A DNA stretch of 64,000 nt from Spinacia oleracea (taxonomy: Eukaryota > Streptophyta > Magnoliopsida > Caryophyllales > Amaranthaceae), in contig NC_079487.1 of NCBI RefSeq assembly GCF_020520425.1, positions 78,745,141 through 78,809,140 of the forward strand, written 5' to 3'. Shown here in pieces: positions 1 through 9,713 of this stretch. The notes beneath the pieces are model-generated. The model had not been told where the DNA came from. It saw nothing but the letters and a program-made list of their open reading frames with translations, and made no database searches. The translations under genes were made by a program, and so were the position numbers. Numbering within the stretch: position 1 is the first letter of the stretch; every line of letters begins with the position of its first letter.

Positions 1-189
1 TATGTTTGACACTTCCACCATTACTACAATTTCCATTCTCACTCGACATTTTGTTTCTGCTCTCAACTCATCTGCAACTATATCTGATATTCAGCAAGGT
101 ATTTAGAAATGAAATCTCGCAAGGAGCTCTTGGACACTGATTATGAGTCGAAAACAAATAGTTTCAGTGACAAAGAGAATATGACTTAC

Positions 190-285
190 ACTAGTTTTAC
201 GGCGGCCAACCTTCAGTGCTTGTGCTAATCGCCGAAGTTGCCAACCTTTCAGTTGTACTGGTTCTTCTTCCTCTTCCTCTTCCTC

Positions 286-316
<31 letters not shown>

Positions 317-2587
317 ACACCAACACCAACACCATCTTCTCCAACTTCATTTTTCGTTTCTTCTTCAGCACCTTTTCCTTCTACGGCATCCTTTGCAGTC
401 AGACTCAACAGCGCTGACATATTTTCATCTTCTGCTAGTGCTTCTTCTAACTCACGTTCGAGCAGGGCAAGCTCTTCTTCAGAAATCTCATCATCGCCAT
501 CACCTAACAACTCCTCATCTTGCTTGAGATCTTCTTCAAGTAGCTTAAATAGAGCCTCGAAAGCATCACCATCCAAGTCATCACCTTTATTAGAGTCCTC
601 TTTCTTGCGGCCCTGCAAGCAACAAGAAGAAATCATCCTGTTGCATTGTACAATGTAAATGTATCTCTTATACTCTAGTCTCATTAGAAAGAAAAAAAAG
701 CATGGCAAAAACAAAGGAAATCATAGGAGATGAAACACGCATACCACTATCAAGTCAATTAGATTGATCCTTCCTCAATACATAAGTATAAGGAATATAC
801 ATTTTGCAAACCCAACAATTGTTAATGGATTGCAAGACAACTTTGTGCAAATGCGCTACACAAAACAAGTCTACAATTCAAGAGATAGCAAAAGCATCTA
901 AAGAGGGATTTGCATTACTGTAATTTTAGTGTTCGGGGTAAACCACAAACCTAATAGGCACGTAGGCGATAACCAATAACGAGCCACTAAAGTGAGCACC
1001 TTGTCATATTAAACTTCCCCTATATGTATCCCAACAAGCTATACGACCGAATTGCATAATACAGGGAAGATACAACATATATCTCTATCTCCTCCAAGAG
1101 GGAAAATTGGCGGACTCCCTGTTAGCTAAGTTTTTACATGTAAAACCTCTCTTATCAAACCATCAGCGAAGATTTTAAATAAATAGAAACACATTCAAAA
1201 TTCCTGGCGAAACCTATGTTTATCGGACTCAGCTTGAAGTGTCAAACACGGGCACTCTTGTGAATTTTGTTTGCATGATTTTGGTCTAAAATGAAAGAAT
1301 CACATCCAAATTCCCAAGCAATATGTGCAAGCAACTGTTTTTTGCTACTGGTGGTTACTCTATCAAGAAGATGTACCTATGTTTGTTGGGTCAGTTTCCT
1401 AAAGTTCAGTGGAGGAGAGTGGTTTGTAATAACTTTGCTAGCCCTAAAAGTCTTTTCATTTTGTGGCTTGCTGTTCATGGGAGGCTTTCTACCAAAGACA
1501 GACTCATGCAGTGGGGCATAGCTACTGATGGTGTTTGCAGTTTATGTGGTGTTGATCCAGAATCAGTGCAGCACTTGTTCTTTCAGTGTTCTTATGCTAG
1601 ACAAGTCTGGCAGAAATTCCTACAGATTCTGAATATCAATAGGAGCAGCCAAGCTTTTGATCAGGAGCTCCAATTTGCTATGAGAATGAGTAAAAAATGT
1701 ACTGCTGTGAGCAAACTTCTCCTTGCTGGTTTTGCTGAAGCAGTTTATTGCCTGTGGATTCAAAGGAATCAAAGAGTCTTTGCTGGTCATGTTCAATCAG
1801 CTGAGCAAATTGTTAAAGAAATTGTGTTTAAGGTTGCCTGCAGATGTAGAGATTCAGACATTGCTTTGTTGCTGTATTAGGCCTGTTGCTGTCAGGTTCT
1901 AGTTTAGGTGGTTTTGTTTTGTTCCTGTTGGGGAACTAGTGATCCAGTTGTTCTGGTGCTTGTAATCTTTGAGCTGTTGCTCTTTCCTTTTGGTTTATAA
2001 AATTTTTATTTGCCAAAAAAAAATTCCCAAGCAATATCTACATGACTCCATCTCGGCTAAAAGTGTCAAACAAGGTCGTCTCCTTTTGAAACTTCTGCAC
2101 AATTTTAATCAAAATGAACGTGACTAGTTGTCACCTGTTCGAGTGTTGAGCATCAGACACACAGGTATCGTTATGAGTATTAAGACATAGGCCACAAATG
2201 AAGATAATGTAACAAACCCCAACTAAAATGAAGTAGCAAATGTGTCACTAATAAACTAAGGTAATTTCAACAATAAACTGCAAAATCCCCAAATTCATGG
2301 CCAAACTATGCAAGACTAATTTCTGATTATATAAATGGATAAAATTAAACAGAAACCAAAAATAAAACCTTATTTTTCTTGGAAGAGGCGGTGGCGGGGC
2401 GGCCGGAGTTGCTGCGACGGCGGGCGAGGCATAGGACGGAGTGGGAGATAGGGACACGTGGAAGAGAGAGAAAAGATGTTTTGGGGTTGCGAGAGAATAT
2501 GTATTTGGTGTGGAATTGAGAGGAAGAAGATGAAGGTAAGCTTGAAAGAGTAACGGAGGAAGAATTGTTGTGTATTGTGAAGCTCAT
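190..2587 (-). CDS. Plastid-targeted acidic protein, 3' end beyond window
   Basis: Two coding exons are clear, 2587-2369 and 612-190. The splice AAG|GT to CAG|GG is phase 0 at both sides. Exon 1 starts at the ATG at 2587 and encodes about 73 residues rich in Ser, Thr, Arg and Pro with almost no acid, typical of a chloroplast transit peptide. Exon 2 encodes 141 residues: a strongly acidic stretch, then a run of about nine Asp and nine Glu, then a basic end with the motif WQLRRLAQALKVGRRKTS. The exon ends at a good donor (AGT|GTAAGT at 189), so at least one more exon lies left of the window or is unseen in 1-189. I do not recognise the family by name; a plastid role is inferred from the transit peptide only. 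The 1.75-kb intron holds a LINE copy on the other strand. Confidence 0.72.
613..2368 (-). other. Intron 1 of the plastid-protein gene
   Basis: Intron between the two coding exons, bounded by GT (2368-2367) and AG (614-613). Apart from the LINE insertion at 1325-2020 it contains two diverged copies of a short motif (AAGTGTCAAACA near 1235 and 2059) that flank the LINE at a distance, probably an older repeat. No other coding sequence is seen. Confidence 0.65.
1325..2020 (+). mobile_element. 5'-truncated L1-type LINE in an intron
   Basis: An open frame (about 1329-1880) encodes the C-terminal zinc-binding region of plant L1-type LINE polyproteins (zf-RVT): a W-rich segment, then C-SLCG...E-VQHLFFQC-YARQVW, then a tail ending LLLY. 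A 3' UTR of about 135 bases and a short poly-A follow. It is flanked by an exact 17-bp direct repeat (1308-1324 and 2021-2037, core TTCCCAAGCAATAT), the target-site duplication of target-primed reverse transcription. Reverse transcriptase and endonuclease regions are missing, so this is a dead 5'-truncated copy. The intact frame and perfect duplication argue for a recent insertion. It lies antisense to the host gene. Confidence 0.9.
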
Positions 2588-2794
2588 CTTCGTGCTTCTC
2601 CTTCACTATTCTAGTGTTCAAGGGTTTTGGGAATTGAGAAAGAGGTTTATCCTTCGCATTAGAATTTAGAAACAAGAACAACAAACTGTTGATAGTTGAG
2701 AGTTTCAGACTGGGTGAGCCGGTGAGCCGGTGAGCCACTGAGCTAGACTAGATTCCCGGTAAAAGATTTGCGATTACTGGTAGATGTCAGTCTA

Positions 2795-3116
2795 ATGATA
2801 AAGGTCGTAACATGCGACATTTAAAACGTGTCATAATGATGACATGACATGTTTATGTGTCATATTTAAATTAGAAATTAAGATATTTAACTTATATAAT
2901 CTATTATACATGTTTTGAAAAAGGTAGGAAAATCTTAATATTCTAATTTGTTTCCTTCTTTATATCGACTACCTTATTTACATATTTTTATAATAAAAAT
3001 ATTGAATTGATAGTAAAAAATATTCTGATGACTCGTGGCGCCTATATGTATCAATTAAACTGCGACACGTAAGATTGTGACAACTAAATGTTGTCGCAAC
3101 TTACGACCTTTATCAT
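2795..3116. mobile_element. MITE with 26-bp inverted ends
   Basis: The ends ATGATAAAGGTCGTAA at 2795 and its complement finishing at 3116 form imperfect terminal inverted repeats of about 26 bases; inside them TGCGACA is also shared. The 322-bp element has no coding capacity and is AT-rich. I find no convincing target duplication, so the superfamily is open. It sits about 200 bp upstream of the start codon of the minus-strand plastid gene and could touch its promoter. Confidence 0.65.
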
Positions 3117-3161
3117 CACCCTTCCTTGAGTATATTATTAAATAAATGTCGTTGATATTTT

Positions 3162-3327
3162 TTTTTTTTTTTGGGTTCTACTACGAGGAGTTTCCGCGAG
3201 AGTTTACATGGGTATTTCGATGGGCAGCATCCCTCCCAGTTGAGGTTTTTTTATTCCCAAGGCTCGAACCCGAGACCTTGGTTGAGGAGCAAGAGTTCCT
3301 TAACCACTCATGACAACCTCAATTGGT
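3162..3327 (-). mobile_element. tRNA-derived SINE
   Basis: Read on the minus strand, the element starts at 3327 with a tRNA-like head: an A-box-like GAGTGGTTAAGG and, at tRNA-like spacing, a B box GGTTCGAGCC. It ends in a poly-A tail (the T-run at 3162-3172). A 13-bp direct repeat TCGTTGATATTTT flanks it (3149-3161 and 3328-3340). Head, tail and duplication together identify a full-length SINE of about 166 bp. I cannot name the family. Confidence 0.85.
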
Positions 3328-3340
3328 TCGTTGATATTTT

Positions 3341-3708
3341 GTTAATATTAGATGTTTCTCACCTTTTCATTAACAGATTTTGGATAAGATTAAATTTGTG
3401 ATCTAGTATGGCCCGATTTCATCTTGAACCTTCAACTTTAAACTCCGTCTTGGAAATGGATTGGAAACTCCGTTCTTGAATTTCACCATGGGAGGCGCCA
3501 TTTTCATAAAATAGGATTTACAACAAATTAATGGTACGCATACCATATTTAAATAAAAAACCATGGTACTTAGATCATATTTTACATTCAAATTTAATGG
3601 TACGTATACCATCTTTTCTATCCTATTTGGGTCATACTAGTCACTTTCCGCAATCTGCAAAACAATATATTTACAATATATTATTCACCCATTCATTTAT
3701 CAATGAAT
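3341..3708. other. Non-coding stretch left of gypsy element
   Basis: AT-rich sequence between the SINE and the gypsy element. It holds a few scattered copies of GGTACG and CATACC motifs and no supported gene. It is probably the left part of whatever the gypsy element inserted into, continuing at 9714. Confidence 0.4.
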
Positions 3709-3713
3709 GGCCC

Positions 3714-4174
3714 TGATGTGGCCTAAAAGAATGCCACCTGACTGTACTATCAAAACCCAGAAAAGGCCCAAAAACCTGCCTGCGGGCTTTTCTCAACTTC
3801 ACAGGGCCAAGGCCCAAACGATTAAGAGGCCCACTTGGTCCAAACCAAGCCTCCAAAAACTTAGCAGGACACGTGTCCCGATCTTGCATAACACCTAATC
3901 ATGCAGGACCAGTTCCCAAAAACCCTAGCACTATAAATAGTGCATATCCCTATGTGAAAGGAATTCAATTCATTCCCACCAACCTGAACTTATCTTTGCT
4001 CTGCCTTCTCTCTACAAATTACTTATCTCTCTAGCTTATAATTACTTAAGCATCGGAGGGAATATTCCTACGGGAATATTCTTGTTTTGCAGGTGGACAG
4101 AAGTTCGTGCCAGGTCACACTTGATACCTCCGAGGAGCGCGTGCCACGTCAGCACCGTAAAAGATCCTACAACA
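3714..4174 (+). repeat. 5' LTR of gypsy element
   Basis: Begins TGATGTGGCC and ends CCTACAACA, directly followed by the primer-binding-like site. A TATA box (CTATAAATAG) lies near 3930. A small stem (GGGAATATTCCT...GGAATATTC) lies near 4059-4082. Confidence 0.93.
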
Positions 4175-4198
4175 TTTGGCGCCGTCTGTGGGGAGGTC

Positions 4199-5467
4199 AT
4201 GGCCGAACTACACTCTGACATAGAATACACTGGTGAAGGAGAAGAGAGACGGCACATTGAAGAAGCCAATCGAATCGCAAATGCAGGGAACACACCGCGA
4301 CGGATGCAGGCTGAGGTGGTTGTAGAAGAAGAACCAATAATCGAGGCGTCTCCGCCAGGCGGCCATCTAAGCCCCAGCGTCCGAGACGCCGTGTTAGACG
4401 AGAATCTAGATTTGCCAGTCTCAGTGGGCTCCCTACGCGAGATCTTAACAGGATTCCAACAGCAAATGAATCAGACCTTTCGACAACAGATGAGCACTAC
4501 ACTGCAAGATGAAATTCGGAAAAATATGCTAATCTACTGCGCTGAGAGGACGGCTCCGCAGAGGCCCCTCAGTTTAGGCATCAATCGGATAAGCTTGAAG
4601 AGGGCTTTAGATGGCCTAGCCTCCAAAGGACACCTCAAGAACTACTTACAGAAGAATGCTCATGGCTTTGGAAAAAACCAATACAAAAAGAACAAGTCAC
4701 CTGCCTCGCCGACTAAGGGACAACACAACGACGGAGGATTTGTAGCCGTCATATCTGGAGGACCGGCCGCTGGAGGACCCACCATGAGAGGACAGAAAGA
4801 TTATGCTCGCCGCTTAGGACAAGTGCTGCTGTCAGCCAAAGCGCCCATGGATCCATTCCCAAAGATAGAAATATGCGAGTCAGATGGCGGACGAATAGCC
4901 ACGCCGCATGATGATCCCCTTGTGGTTGAATTCAAGATATCTAACATGAGAGTTAAACGCATACTAATAGACACGGGAAGCTCGTCCGACATAATGAGTC
5001 TAGAATGCCTCAATCGCCTAGCGCACGACCCCAAAACCATCGAAAGAATTCACTATCCCATCATTGGTTTTGGAGGGAGTATCATTCACCCTATTGGCGT
5101 CATTACTCTGCCGGTTCGAATTGGGGATAGGAAGAATGGGCGAAAGATGGAGGTGGACTTCCTAATTGTTAAAGACTTGACTGCATACAATGTCATCTTG
5201 GGACGACCCACCTTAAAAAAGATTAAGGCTGTAGTCGTCACCCATCTGATGCTTCTGAAGTTTGTGTGCGATGATGGAGTTATAGGCACCATACATGGAA
5301 ATCAACAACAGGCTAGGGACTGTTACCTGACGACCCTCAACCCGTCAGCATGGAAGCAAGATTCTGCCGAAGTCAGAGGAAAACGAAAGCATGAAGATGA
5401 ACCCCAAGTCGCCAAAGAAACTAGACCCGTCCAAATAGAAGCGGTCAAAATTGAGGAAAGTGGCTGA
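4199..5467 (+). CDS. Internally deleted Gag-protease of gypsy element
   Basis: The frame is open from 4082 inside the LTR, but the ATG at 4199, just after the primer-binding site, is the sensible start and gives 422 residues. The first 120 residues are acidic and linker-like. A segment LKRALDGLASKGHLKNYL matches the linker that in plant Tat-type gypsy elements follows the Gag zinc-finger region. The aspartic protease follows, with active site LIDTGSSSDI at about residues 255-265 and the later ILGRP motif. The Gag core (capsid fold) and zinc knuckle are missing, so the protein joins the Gag N-terminus directly to linker and protease. Reverse transcriptase does not follow; the frame ends at 5467. 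Probably expressed by the LTR if at all. Confidence 0.8.
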   Translation: MAELHSDIEYTGEGEERRHIEEANRIANAGNTPRRMQAEVVVEEEPIIEASPPGGHLSPSVRDAVLDENLDLPVSVGSLREILTGFQQQMNQTFRQQMSTTLQDEIRKNMLIYCAERTAPQRPLSLGINRISLKRALDGLASKGHLKNYLQKNAHGFGKNQYKKNKSPASPTKGQHNDGGFVAVISGGPAAGGPTMRGQKDYARRLGQVLLSAKAPMDPFPKIEICESDGGRIATPHDDPLVVEFKISNMRVKRILIDTGSSSDIMSLECLNRLAHDPKTIERIHYPIIGFGGSIIHPIGVITLPVRIGDRKNGRKMEVDFLIVKDLTAYNVILGRPTLKKIKAVVVTHLMLLKFVCDDGVIGTIHGNQQQARDCYLTTLNPSAWKQDSAEVRGKRKHEDEPQVAKETRPVQIEAVKIEESG

Positions 5468-6242
5468 AAGTAGAACATGATTAGGGTAACTATTGTACTC
5501 AGAGCCTACAAAACGGCCTAGCTATTGTACCAGAGCCCACAAAACAGCCTGTAAATGCCCGCCTAAGACGCGGTGAATGTAGCAAGCAATTTAGTAAATG
5601 AACACTTATCTGACGAATACAAGTCTCAGCTGAACCTTTAAAAAGGAACACTAAGGGGTGAAGAAACTCACCAGAAAACAATCCCTAAAATAGTGGCGTC
5701 AATATCTGCTAAATAAACAATACCCAGTGCTAATAAACACGAAGGGTTTGGACATACCCAGTGCTAATAAACACAAAGGGTTTAGACATCCAGCATGACG
5801 CCTTTTCTTCAAAAGGCGCCCAAAAAAGAAAAGACTCAAACAAGAGCAAACATTCAGACATAAGACCTCCTCCTTGGATGGCGTCTAAAAAGACTAATCG
5901 TTTGACGGCCTGAGAAGTGGCCTAGATTAGCGCCTCAAATTAGGCTGATCACCTAAAACACTGAGGTTTCCGTCCAACAACTGGACCCAAAGAAAGAATT
6001 CCCAAGAAATCAGTAACGAACTGATGGAATTAAAATAAAATAAAGTGCACAACGGCACGAATTGTTTATACATAGCGCCCAAGGCGCAAACAAACCAAAT
6101 AAATGCCAAAAGGCACCAAAGTTATTACAAACGCCCACGGCGTCATTCAAACCAACTACAAGAAAAACCGCTCAAGGATGAGGGGAAATAGAACTCCCGC
6201 CCTGGACGTCTTGGCCTTCAGGGGAGTTCACCTCGTCTTCCT
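5468..6242. other. Non-coding interior of gypsy element
   Basis: Between the protease frame and the 3' end of the antisense gene. It contains two direct copies of a 40-base stretch (near 5718-5750 and 5758-5790, core CCCAGTGCTAATAAACAC) and no coding region I can support. Confidence 0.6.
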
Positions 6243-8935
6243 CTATGTCCTCCTCCCCGTCACTGACGAACTAAGGGGATCTAAGCCTAGGCGCCTAGCC
6301 GTCGAGACGGCTATCTGGTGGGAGATACGGCGTTTGAACCAGGAAAAGTCCTTCCCGTCCATAGACTGATCCCACGCCTTTTGGGCACTCTCCAAGATGG
6401 ACTCCTCGCCCAACTTGAAAGAGCTTGCAGCCTCCTTGCGCACGGCCTCAATTTTTCCCTGCATGGCCTTGAGCTGACCTTCAAGAACGTTCACCTTGGA
6501 AGAGAAATTAGTCACCCGCTCTGAGACGGAAGAGTACTCTTTTCTCAGCACGGCCAACCGCTCCTCATGCTCCAGCAACTTCTCCTTATACTTCTCGGCG
6601 TCCTCCTCGGCCTTCCTCAGAGCTTCCGTCTTGGATTTGATCTCCTTATCCGCGTCCAAGTTGATCAATTTGGCCGTCTTCTCAGCATACTGCTCATGAT
6701 TCTCGATCTGGTCCTTGTGCTTGAGCATCTCCTTATGCATATCAAAGCGATAGTTCCTACTCTCGGCACAGCGAATGAAAACCTGTCGAAGACAAAATAG
6801 AGTTAAAAAAGTACATATATAATCATAAAATACAGAGACCCAGGAGTAAGTGCCTCACATCAAGGACGAGGGACTGAATGGACCCAAAGAATCCCAAGTC
6901 AATCCCGGGGAGTGACCTCACATATTCCTCAGGGATGGCCGCATACACGCCCGCAAGGATTTTATCCTTTGCCTCTGAGCTAAAACCGGCAGAAGGGGGG
7001 ATGCTTGCCACCTCGGCCCGCCGCATCCGCTTGAACATCTCAACTGAACCAAACGCCAAGATTATCAAACATCATGCAAAAACCGACTTGACCCGACAGA
7101 TTTAAAGTACAGAAACACTAACCAATTGGCGAAGCTGCAGGAGAAGTGGAGACATTATCAGTAGAAGGAGCCTCGGCTTCCTTGCCTTTACCCTTGTCCT
7201 CCTTGGACGAGGTGGTGGCGTCCGCAGCCTCAGCCTGATCGACTGCTACTTCATTAGCAGCTGCTCCGGCAGCGAAATCCCCTTCGGTGTCCACCTGGGG
7301 AGGGAACTCCTTTTGCTCAGGAGGAGGAATGAACGTCTGGGTAGGAAGAACCTCTTCCTCAGCTAGGGAAGCGGACGGTTTTGGTACCGACGGATTTGTG
7401 GCAGCATCGGCCGTACCCATCTTTTTAAAGAAGGGTCGTTTTGGCTTAGGAGCCTCCGTCGAAGATGCATGACGCTTCTTCGTAGATGGCAAAGTGGGTT
7501 CCTAAAGACGTAGGAAGTCAGCAACCAAATCATGATCCGAAGCGATCAGAGGCAAAAACAATAAATAAAAATTACCTTGGCGACGTCACCAGAGGCACCC
7601 TCGCTGGACTTCTTGGAGGAGTCCTTCTTCTTGGCCTCCACGGCCTTGAGAATGTCCTCAGTGTACACCTCGGACAGCCAAGCGGGTACGTCCGCTACGC
7701 CCTTGTCTTCGGGGGATAGGCGATCCATGGCAGAACCTACAAAGCCAAGGGTTAGTAAAAAAAAAAAAAAAGAGATGTTGAGTGAAAATCTATGGGAAAC
7801 TACCTCTACTCAAATAGGAACAAAGACCAACGGCCGAAAGAAAGACTATATTGGTAAACTGGCCGACATGGGGAAGTCAAGCATTAGGCACCCAGGCATG
7901 GCTCTTTGACGACAGCCGATACTCGGCCTGGAACAGGGGCTTCACTAGTCCCCACTCTCTGGACGAAAGGCGAGGGTAGGCGTCGGCTTTAGACAAATAG
8001 CGGGGCCGACGGTTCCACCTAGAAAGACGTCTAGAAAGAGAGAGGTCTTCCATTCGAACAAAAGACCACTTCTTCCTCCACCAAACCCAACTAGAAGTCT
8101 TACCTACCACCGTCTTATATCCCCGACGGCTGTAAAGGGTGAACCACCCCTGGGGAGAACGAGAAGAAGGGGCAATGACTACGAGACGAAGGAAAGCAGG
8201 AAAGGAAGGGGTGATGCCGCTCAAAGCACACTTGGCAATAAAACCAAAAACGTTTGCCCAGGAGTTAGGCGTCAATTGAGCAAGGCCAATGTCATACCCC
8301 TCCAAAACGTCCATCACAAAGGGGTGCAAAGGAAATCTAAGACCCAACCTAAAGGCAGCAGTATAGACAGCTACCTCTCCCTGAGAGAGTTGGTCCACGG
8401 AGTCATGGGGTCGAGGGCTCCTAAGACTAAAACCTGGGGGCAGAAGCAGAAAGCGCTCAAAGTCACGTCCCTGCTCCCTCAGGTACCTCAGCCATTTCAT
8501 GCTGGGAAAGATGTCGGAAGGAAATAGATTGACGTCCTCCTTCCCCCGGACCATAGGAAGAAGGTTTTTTGCAAACTCCTCGTCTGAAGAGCTAGAGGAG
8601 TCATCTTCAAAATCCTCGCGTGGAACGCGGGGGCGGCAAGCCACATTCTTCCTTCTTCTGGGAGAATGTGTCGTTCTTACGGCCCCGTCTCCTGTATTAC
8701 GGGAGGAACGGACTCCACTCCTACTTCCTTGGGACGGGTTCGAAAAAGGAACCCTATCGTCCCCCTCTCGCGGTGCAGCCCATGCACGCACGTTGGCTGT
8801 TTGTCTAATTCGAGTCATGCCGTCCTGCATAAGGGACAGGACGTCTAACTTTAGCAAAAGAAAGAAAGAGATGGGCGTCATAACCCCCAAGACGCCTCCA
8901 TAGAACACTATAAACAAGAGGGGGCCCATAAGCAT
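6243..8935 (-). CDS. Spliced antisense gene in gypsy element (Transposase_28-like)
   Basis: Exons on the minus strand: 8935 (or the later ATGs at 8830/8818) to about 7880; 7736-7576; 7501-7123; 7043-6859; 6782-6243. The last four join with matching phases and consensus GT-AG sites. The first join is unresolved: exon 2 needs one upstream base, while the only obvious donor near the end of exon 1 (TGG|GTGCCT) is phase 0. Exon 1 carries a Ser/Asp/Glu patch followed by PPGFSL, FPLHPFVMDVL and W-rich motifs of the plant family Pfam calls putative gypsy-type transposon (PF04195). The last exon is a charged coiled coil (KAEEDAEKYKEKLLEHEERL). Extra ORFs, some antisense, are known in plant gypsy elements; their function is unknown. 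Confidence 0.72.
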
Positions 8936-9248
8936 ACAAAAAACAAAGTTTTGATAGAGAACTTACCAGAAAATGATCAAACCGATGAGAAGTCTTGACA
9001 AATCCTCTAAACCCTCAAGAACACTGGACAACAAATCCAAGAACACTCAAGCGCAAGCAGATCTTTGGCAGAACGAAATTTTCTTTCTCTCTCTAAGAAA
9101 ATTGCTCTGAAGTAACAAAAGAAAAATGAAAGAGGAACTGAAACTTTTAAAGGAAAATCTAAGCTCTGAAAAGCCCTCACACGTGGCGCTCCCTCCGATC
9201 AAGCAGCCTACCCCACAGGGACAAGGGGCATTCTCCTTGAGGGGCAAA
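8936..9248 (-). promoter_or_regulatory. Probable 5' region of the antisense gene
   Basis: About 300 bases between the first antisense exon and the right LTR. This must contain the antisense promoter or its 5' UTR unless transcription starts inside the LTR. I see no clear TATA box in minus orientation; the assignment is by position only. Confidence 0.35.
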
Positions 9249-9708
9249 TGATGTGGCCTAAAAGAATGCCACCTGACTGTACTATCAAAACCCAGAAAAG
9301 GCCCAAAAACCTGCATGCGGGCTTTTCTCAACTTCACAGGGCCAAGGCCCAAACGATTAAGAGGCCCACTTGGCCAAACCAAGCCTCCAAAACTTAGCAG
9401 GACACGTGTCCGGATCTTGCATAACACCTAATCATGCAGGACCAGTTCCCGAGAAACCCTAGCACTATAAATAGTGCAGATCCCTAGGTGAAAGGAGTTC
9501 AATTCATTCCCACCAACCTGAACTTATCTTTGCTCTGCCTTCTCTCTACAAATTACTTATCTCTCTAGCTTATACTTACTTAAGCATCGGAGGGAATATT
9601 CCTACGGGAATATTCTTGTTTTGCAGGTGGACAGAAGTTCGTGCCAGGTCACACTTGATACCTCCGAGGAGTGCGTGCCACGTCAGCACAGTAAAAGATC
9701 CCACAACA
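9249..9708 (+). repeat. 3' LTR of gypsy element
   Basis: Right-hand copy of the LTR with the same TG...CA ends, TATA box and stem as the left copy. Several substitutions and 1-2-base indels separate the two copies. Confidence 0.93.
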
Positions 9709-9713
9709 GGCCC

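Larger units (their letters stand above)
3714..9708 (+). mobile_element. Non-autonomous Ty3/gypsy LTR element, complete
   Basis: Two LTRs of 461 and 460 bp (3714-4174, 9249-9708) start TGATGTGG, end ACAACA and differ at roughly 3 percent by eye. The element is flanked on both sides by GGCCC (3709-3713, 9709-9713), the expected 5-bp target duplication. A primer-binding-like site TGGCGCCGTCTGTGGGGA follows the left LTR and a purine-rich GAGGGGCAAA precedes the right one. The interior holds a Gag-protease frame but no reverse transcriptase, RNase H or integrase, so it must be mobilised by a relative. A spliced antisense gene fills 6243-8935. Protease and linker resemble plant Tat-type gypsy elements. 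Confidence 0.93.

Noticed and set aside
216-527. Plus-strand frame with His-rich run
   Set aside because: Antisense shadow of the poly-Asp/Glu codons of the plastid-protein exon.
3220-3327. tRNA gene suggested by A and B boxes
   Set aside because: No cloverleaf; poly-A tail and target duplication show a SINE.
8276-8903. Plus-strand frames opposite the gypsy antisense gene
   Set aside because: Shadows of the antisense exon 1, which has the recognisable domain and splice partners.
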